From CALFER01 sp964472395 (lineage in GTDB: Bacteria; CSSED10-310; CALFER01), in contig CAYYMM010000003.1 of the NCBI GenBank assembly GCA_964472395.1, forward strand, positions 1-64,000: 64,000 nucleotides of DNA. The letters run 5' to 3'. Shown here piece after piece: positions 60,601 to 64,000 of the stretch (positions are counted from its first letter, which is position 1; each line of letters starts with the position of its first letter). Under the pieces are notes generated by a model. The model searched no databases. It was not told where the DNA came from and worked only from the letters and a program-made list of their open reading frames with translations. A program made the position numbers and the translations under genes.

Positions 60601-61160
60601 GTCGGATCCTCGTACTTCATGTTCGGAAACACCTTTCGCATAATCTCCACCACGGACTTCACATCCGGTATATCGAGCATTTGAATACTCGTTGGATCCT
60701 TACGATTCCCCACATGAATCGAAACATTACCTCTCCCGCCACCTCTTTCGCTGACCTCGACTGAAAATGACTTTCGACTGTCGATAGTCAATCGCGAAAC
60801 AAAAACACCCATTCCCAGTATCAGGAGTCTGCGATCGGTCACAACATACAGCATCCGTTTGATTCTGCCTTCTGCCTGCATCGGGAGAGTGGAAACAAAA
60901 ATTCCCGCGAGTAAAAACGGAACACCTGTCAGAGGAAACCAAAACCCGATGTCGGGATTCCCCGAGACTTGTACCGTCGCACCCGCAATCCAGAAAACTG
61001 AAAACACAATGAAAAAGATCCCTACCAGAGAGGCCTTTTTATAATATTTTCGAAGCCCCTCCGCACTTGGCCGCCCATACCACAATACGGTCTCATCGGC
61101 CTTCAGTTTGCTCCTGATCTTCTCCATCCACTCAACCGGCAACTCATCGATGCGTATCAT
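60597..61160 (-). CDS. Membrane protein with PH-like domain, paralogue B
   Basis: 187 residues from MIRIDELPVEWMEKI after GGGAGGAG. Same architecture as its neighbour: DETVLWYGRPSAEGLRKY, two spans (LVGIFFIVFSVFWIAGA, FPLTGVPFLLAGIFVS), then LYVVTDRRLLILGMGVFVSRL and a beta-rich tail (GNVSIHVGNRKDP). The two are an adjacent, overlapping paralogous pair from an old duplication and may form a heteromer. Confidence 0.75.
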   Translation of the reverse strand: MIRIDELPVEWMEKIRSKLKADETVLWYGRPSAEGLRKYYKKASLVGIFFIVFSVFWIAGATVQVSGNPDIGFWFPLTGVPFLLAGIFVSTLPMQAEGRIKRMLYVVTDRRLLILGMGVFVSRLTIDSRKSFSVEVSERGGGRGNVSIHVGNRKDPTSIQMLDIPDVKSVVEIMRKVFPNMKYEDPT

Positions 61161-61447
61161 GCATCTCCTCCCGTTTTCAGCAAGGCCCCAATCCTGTCCG
61201 GATTCTCGACATAAACTCAAACCATCCATAATCCCGGGCTTTCATGACAGTTGTCTGTCCATCTATATTCTTCAGTCCGATATGGTTTCTTCTTCGGAAA
61301 TCTTCACGTTTTGCGAAACAGAAAAAGCATCCATAGCAGAATTTTTAACATATATTTCGAATCCGATCAAACAAGATTTTTCACGCCATTTTGCTTTTTT
61401 CGCTGAGGCCGGTAAACTGAAGACATCACGAAACCGGGGAGGTCACC

Positions 61448-63640
61448 ATGGACAGGTTGTCTGATTCAATCCTCAGCAAAGCGATCTTTTCGATCCTGCT
61501 TCTCTGTTGCGGCATACCACGATTCAACACAGCGCTCGCACAATCCTCCCGCGATCACATGATCTATTCCGATGCACTCGGAGCAGACTGGGCGAGTTGG
61601 TCCTGGAGCGTGATGATCAACGAATCGAATCCGAATCCCGTTCACTCCGGAACATATTCGATGTCGGTTCGATACACCGGCGGATGGGGAGGCGTCTTTC
61701 TGCATACCGACACGTATCTCGCGGGTTCTGAATACGAATCGCTGTCATTCTGGATTCACGGGGGCTCGACGGGCGGGCAGGTCCTGCGCGTCGGGATCTA
61801 CTCCGGAGGAGAACCGACCGAGTATGTCGGCATCACCGCTCCGGCGAACACATGGGAGCATCACACGATCCCGATGACCGATCTGGGCAACCCGGAGCAG
61901 ATCACCGAGATCGTCTGGCAAAGCACCTCGGTGTCGGCACAGGCCATGTTCTACATGGATGACATCCTTTTGATCTCGGATCCGACTCCTCCAACTCCGC
62001 CGGTTCTTTCGATCGATACTGAGTCGATCACGCATCCCATCGACCCGAACATCTACGGCATGAGTTTCGCCGATGAAGATCTCGCGGAGGAACTCGATCT
62101 GCCCGTCCGCCGTTTCGGCGGGAACTCGACGACGCGCTACAGTTACATCCACGATACAAGCAATCGCGCATCGGACTGGTATTTCGAGAACATCCCCGAG
62201 GACAACGCCCATCCGGAAGACCTGCCCGACGGATCGTTGACGGATCGATTCATCGAGCAGGATGACCGGACGGGGACGGACACGTTGCTGACGATCCCGA
62301 TGATCGGCTGGACCCCCAAGTCGCGCGCATGGAACTGGGGATTCAGTGTGGCGAAGTATGGACCTCAGGAATCGGTGGATCCGTGGCAACCCGATGCGGG
62401 AAACGGCGTGGACACCGACGGCGATCCCATCACGATAAATGATCCGCTCGACACCAGCACATCGATCGGTCCGGACTTCGTCCAGGGCTGGATGGCCCAT
62501 CTGATCGGAAAGTACGGGTCCGCCTCGGGGGGAGGGGTTCGCTTTTATAATCTTGACAATGAACCCATGCTGTGGAATTCGACGCACCGGGATGTCCATC
62601 CCGACCCGGCCGGTTATGACGAAATGCGGGACCGTACCGTTGCGTATGCGTCCGCGATCAAGGCCATGGATCCCGCTGCTCTGACCCTCGGCCCGGTCGT
62701 CTGGGGCTGGACGGCGTACTTTTACTCCGCTCTGGATGCCGCGCCCGGAGGGGCATGGTGGCTCAATCCGCTCGACCGCCTGGCCCACGACAACATCCCG
62801 TTCATCGAGTGGTATCTCCAGCAGATGCAGGAATACGAGGACACGTTCGATGTCCGGATACTGGACTATGTTGACGTGCACTGCTATCCGCAGCAGAACG
62901 GCGTTGCTCTTGGGGAAGCCGGTTCAGCCTCGACGCGGGCTCTCCGGCTCCGATCCACCCGACAACTCTGGGATCCGACCTATGTCGACGAGAGCTGGAT
63001 CGGAGAACCGGTCCGGCTGATCCCCCGGATGAAAGAATGGATCGAAGCGAACTACCCCGGAACAAAATCGGCGGTCACGGAATACAACTGGGGCGGCCAC
63101 GAACACATCAATGGCGCGCTCGCCCAGGCGGACGTTCTCGGGATATTCGGTCGAGAGGGACTGGACCTGGCGTGTCTCTGGGGTCCGCCCGGGATCGATC
63201 AGCCCTGTGCCTTCGCATTCCGGATGTTCCGCAACTATGACGGATCACACGGCCGCTTCGGGGATCGATCGATTGCGGCGGTCAGTTCGGATCAGGCGAA
63301 ACTGTCTGTTTATGGAGCGATCCGTGCACTGGATCAAGCCGTGACGATCCTGGTCGTCAACAAATCCGGCACGGCCCTGAACAGCGACGTCGAGTTTGTG
63401 CATGACCCCGGTGTGGATACAGCGGAAGTCTATCGCTACAGCGTATCGAATCTGACCGCGATTATCCGGGAATCCGACCAGCCCCTCTCTCCGCAAGGCT
63501 TCACCGCGCTCTTCCCCGCCGACTCAATCACCCTGTTCGTCATCCCCGGCGCCTTCGAACCAGTCCCCCTCACCGGGCCTGTTTCGGGCGTGCTCCTGCT
63601 CCTCGTCATCTCTCTCATCATCGTTCGAAAGCGTCACTGA
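61448..63640 (+). CDS. GH44 endoglucanase/xyloglucanase with C-terminal membrane anchor
   Basis: 730 residues. Signal peptide 1-31 (FSILLLCC ... TALAQ). Residues about 35-180 form a beta-sandwich carbohydrate-binding-like domain (SYSM-type: SGTYSMSVRYTGGWGG, AMFYMDDILLISD). A Pro/Thr linker leads to GH44: DPNIYGMSFA, RRFGGNSTTRYSY, acid/base Glu372 (YNLDNEPMLW), VHCYPQ and nucleophile Glu545 (AVTEYNWGG), with a C-terminal beta domain. Residues 707-730 (GPVSGVLLLLVISLIIVRKRH) are a span plus basic tail like a sorting or anchor signal. It cleaves beta-1,4 glucans at the surface. Confidence 0.9.
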   Translation: MDRLSDSILSKAIFSILLLCCGIPRFNTALAQSSRDHMIYSDALGADWASWSWSVMINESNPNPVHSGTYSMSVRYTGGWGGVFLHTDTYLAGSEYESLSFWIHGGSTGGQVLRVGIYSGGEPTEYVGITAPANTWEHHTIPMTDLGNPEQITEIVWQSTSVSAQAMFYMDDILLISDPTPPTPPVLSIDTESITHPIDPNIYGMSFADEDLAEELDLPVRRFGGNSTTRYSYIHDTSNRASDWYFENIPEDNAHPEDLPDGSLTDRFIEQDDRTGTDTLLTIPMIGWTPKSRAWNWGFSVAKYGPQESVDPWQPDAGNGVDTDGDPITINDPLDTSTSIGPDFVQGWMAHLIGKYGSASGGGVRFYNLDNEPMLWNSTHRDVHPDPAGYDEMRDRTVAYASAIKAMDPAALTLGPVVWGWTAYFYSALDAAPGGAWWLNPLDRLAHDNIPFIEWYLQQMQEYEDTFDVRILDYVDVHCYPQQNGVALGEAGSASTRALRLRSTRQLWDPTYVDESWIGEPVRLIPRMKEWIEANYPGTKSAVTEYNWGGHEHINGALAQADVLGIFGREGLDLACLWGPPGIDQPCAFAFRMFRNYDGSHGRFGDRSIAAVSSDQAKLSVYGAIRALDQAVTILVVNKSGTALNSDVEFVHDPGVDTAEVYRYSVSNLTAIIRESDQPLSPQGFTALFPADSITLFVIPGAFEPVPLTGPVSGVLLLLVISLIIVRKRH

Positions 63641-64000
63641 GTGGCCATCACGTTTCAACTCATCCTGCCGACCGAGATAGACTCTCTGGGAGAATGGCTG
63701 TGTCAGGAACGCTGGCCGTATCATGGCCGTGAACAGCTCACCCGTGATCAGTTCCGGACGGATGTCGATCAGGGGGTCTATTTCGGTGACACGGTCCGGT
63801 CATTCTGGATTCTCGAAGGTGAGGCGCGAATCGGCTTCATCCGCCTGTTCGACCTCGAGGACATGACGCCGCTTTTCGACTTGAGGATCCGGAGTGACAT
63901 GAGGGGGAAAGGAATCGGGCGTCTGGCTGTGGAATGGCTCACGCGCGAGATCTTCCGGACCTGGACGCATGTTCGACGGATTGAAGCGTATACCCGCGCC
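63641..64000 (+). CDS. GNAT-family acetyltransferase (partial, runs off window)
   Basis: 120 visible codons from a GTG directly after the GH44 stop. FWILEGEARIGFIRLFDLEDMTPLFDLRIRSDMRGKGIGRLAVEWL contains the GNAT acetyl-CoA loop R-G-K-G-I-G. No RBS is obvious, so translational coupling to the GH44 gene is possible. The C-terminus is outside the window. Confidence 0.85.
   Translation, partial: MAITFQLILPTEIDSLGEWLCQERWPYHGREQLTRDQFRTDVDQGVYFGDTVRSFWILEGEARIGFIRLFDLEDMTPLFDLRIRSDMRGKGIGRLAVEWLTREIFRTWTHVRRIEAYTRA

Overview
The window is 64 kb of moderately GC-rich DNA from a diderm (Gram-negative type) bacterium. A TolC-like channel, HlyD-type adaptors, lipoproteins and many signal peptides point to an outer membrane. 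No rRNA or taxon-specific marker is present, so I do not name a phylum. RNase HIII, a GH44 cellulase and large kelch/BNR secreted proteins suggest an uncultivated environmental lineage.

1-17.17 kb is an integrated mobile element, prophage-like. A CI/Cro-type switch lies at 3.2-4.1 kb. The leftward lysogeny-type operon encodes an XRE repressor, an ImmA-like protein whose zinc motif is altered, a one-span coiled-coil membrane protein, a histidine kinase and a response regulator cut by the window edge. The rightward operon is tightly packed with ATGA/GTGA overlaps. It carries small regulators, an HNH-like protein, a single-strand annealing protein, an SbcD-SbcC (Mre11-Rad50) fusion, replication initiation and loading proteins, a VRR-NUC-like nuclease, a RadD-like SF2 helicase, an amidoligase, two excisionase-like HTH proteins and a tyrosine integrase. 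The integrase gene ends next to the 3' end of a tRNA-Glu gene, the probable attachment site. No capsid, terminase or lysis genes are visible, so the element continues leftwards or is a satellite or other integrative element.

17.2-29.6 kb is chromosomal: tRNA-Glu and tRNA-Lys, rnhC, a three-gene two-component cluster (hybrid kinase, NarL-type kinase, LuxR-type regulator), a secreted beta-propeller protein, a 2-hydroxyacid dehydrogenase, a thermonuclease-like lipoprotein, a membrane protein behind a decayed gene, and a class D beta-lactamase.

29.7-30.5 kb holds a REP-associated tyrosine transposase (RAYT) among five copies of a perfect 20-bp palindrome. The repeats have invaded the 3' ends of both the RAYT gene and the neighbouring ABC ATPase gene. 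30.5-36.5 kb is a MacAB-TolC-like efflux operon with two different adaptors. A BNR-repeat secreted protein and a GNAT-DUF1801 fusion follow.

40.1-46.7 kb is an operon of DUF169, GrpB, a 1377-residue topoisomerase III-RecQ fusion and a TerB/DUF697-like protein. The fusion is the most striking single gene: a helicase plus type IA topoisomerase in one chain, resembling the eukaryotic BLM-Top3 dissolvasome.

47.3-57.3 kb contains three large secreted kelch-repeat paralogues. Copy 3 is a mosaic of the other two. An AAA/DUF4143 ATPase and a Phd-VapC toxin-antitoxin module sit between the copies, and a shared 19-bp repeat lies at both borders. 57.3-64 kb has an Mrp-type P-loop protein, a KefB-like antiporter, two PH-like membrane proteins, a GH44 endoglucanase with a C-terminal anchor and the start of a GNAT gene.
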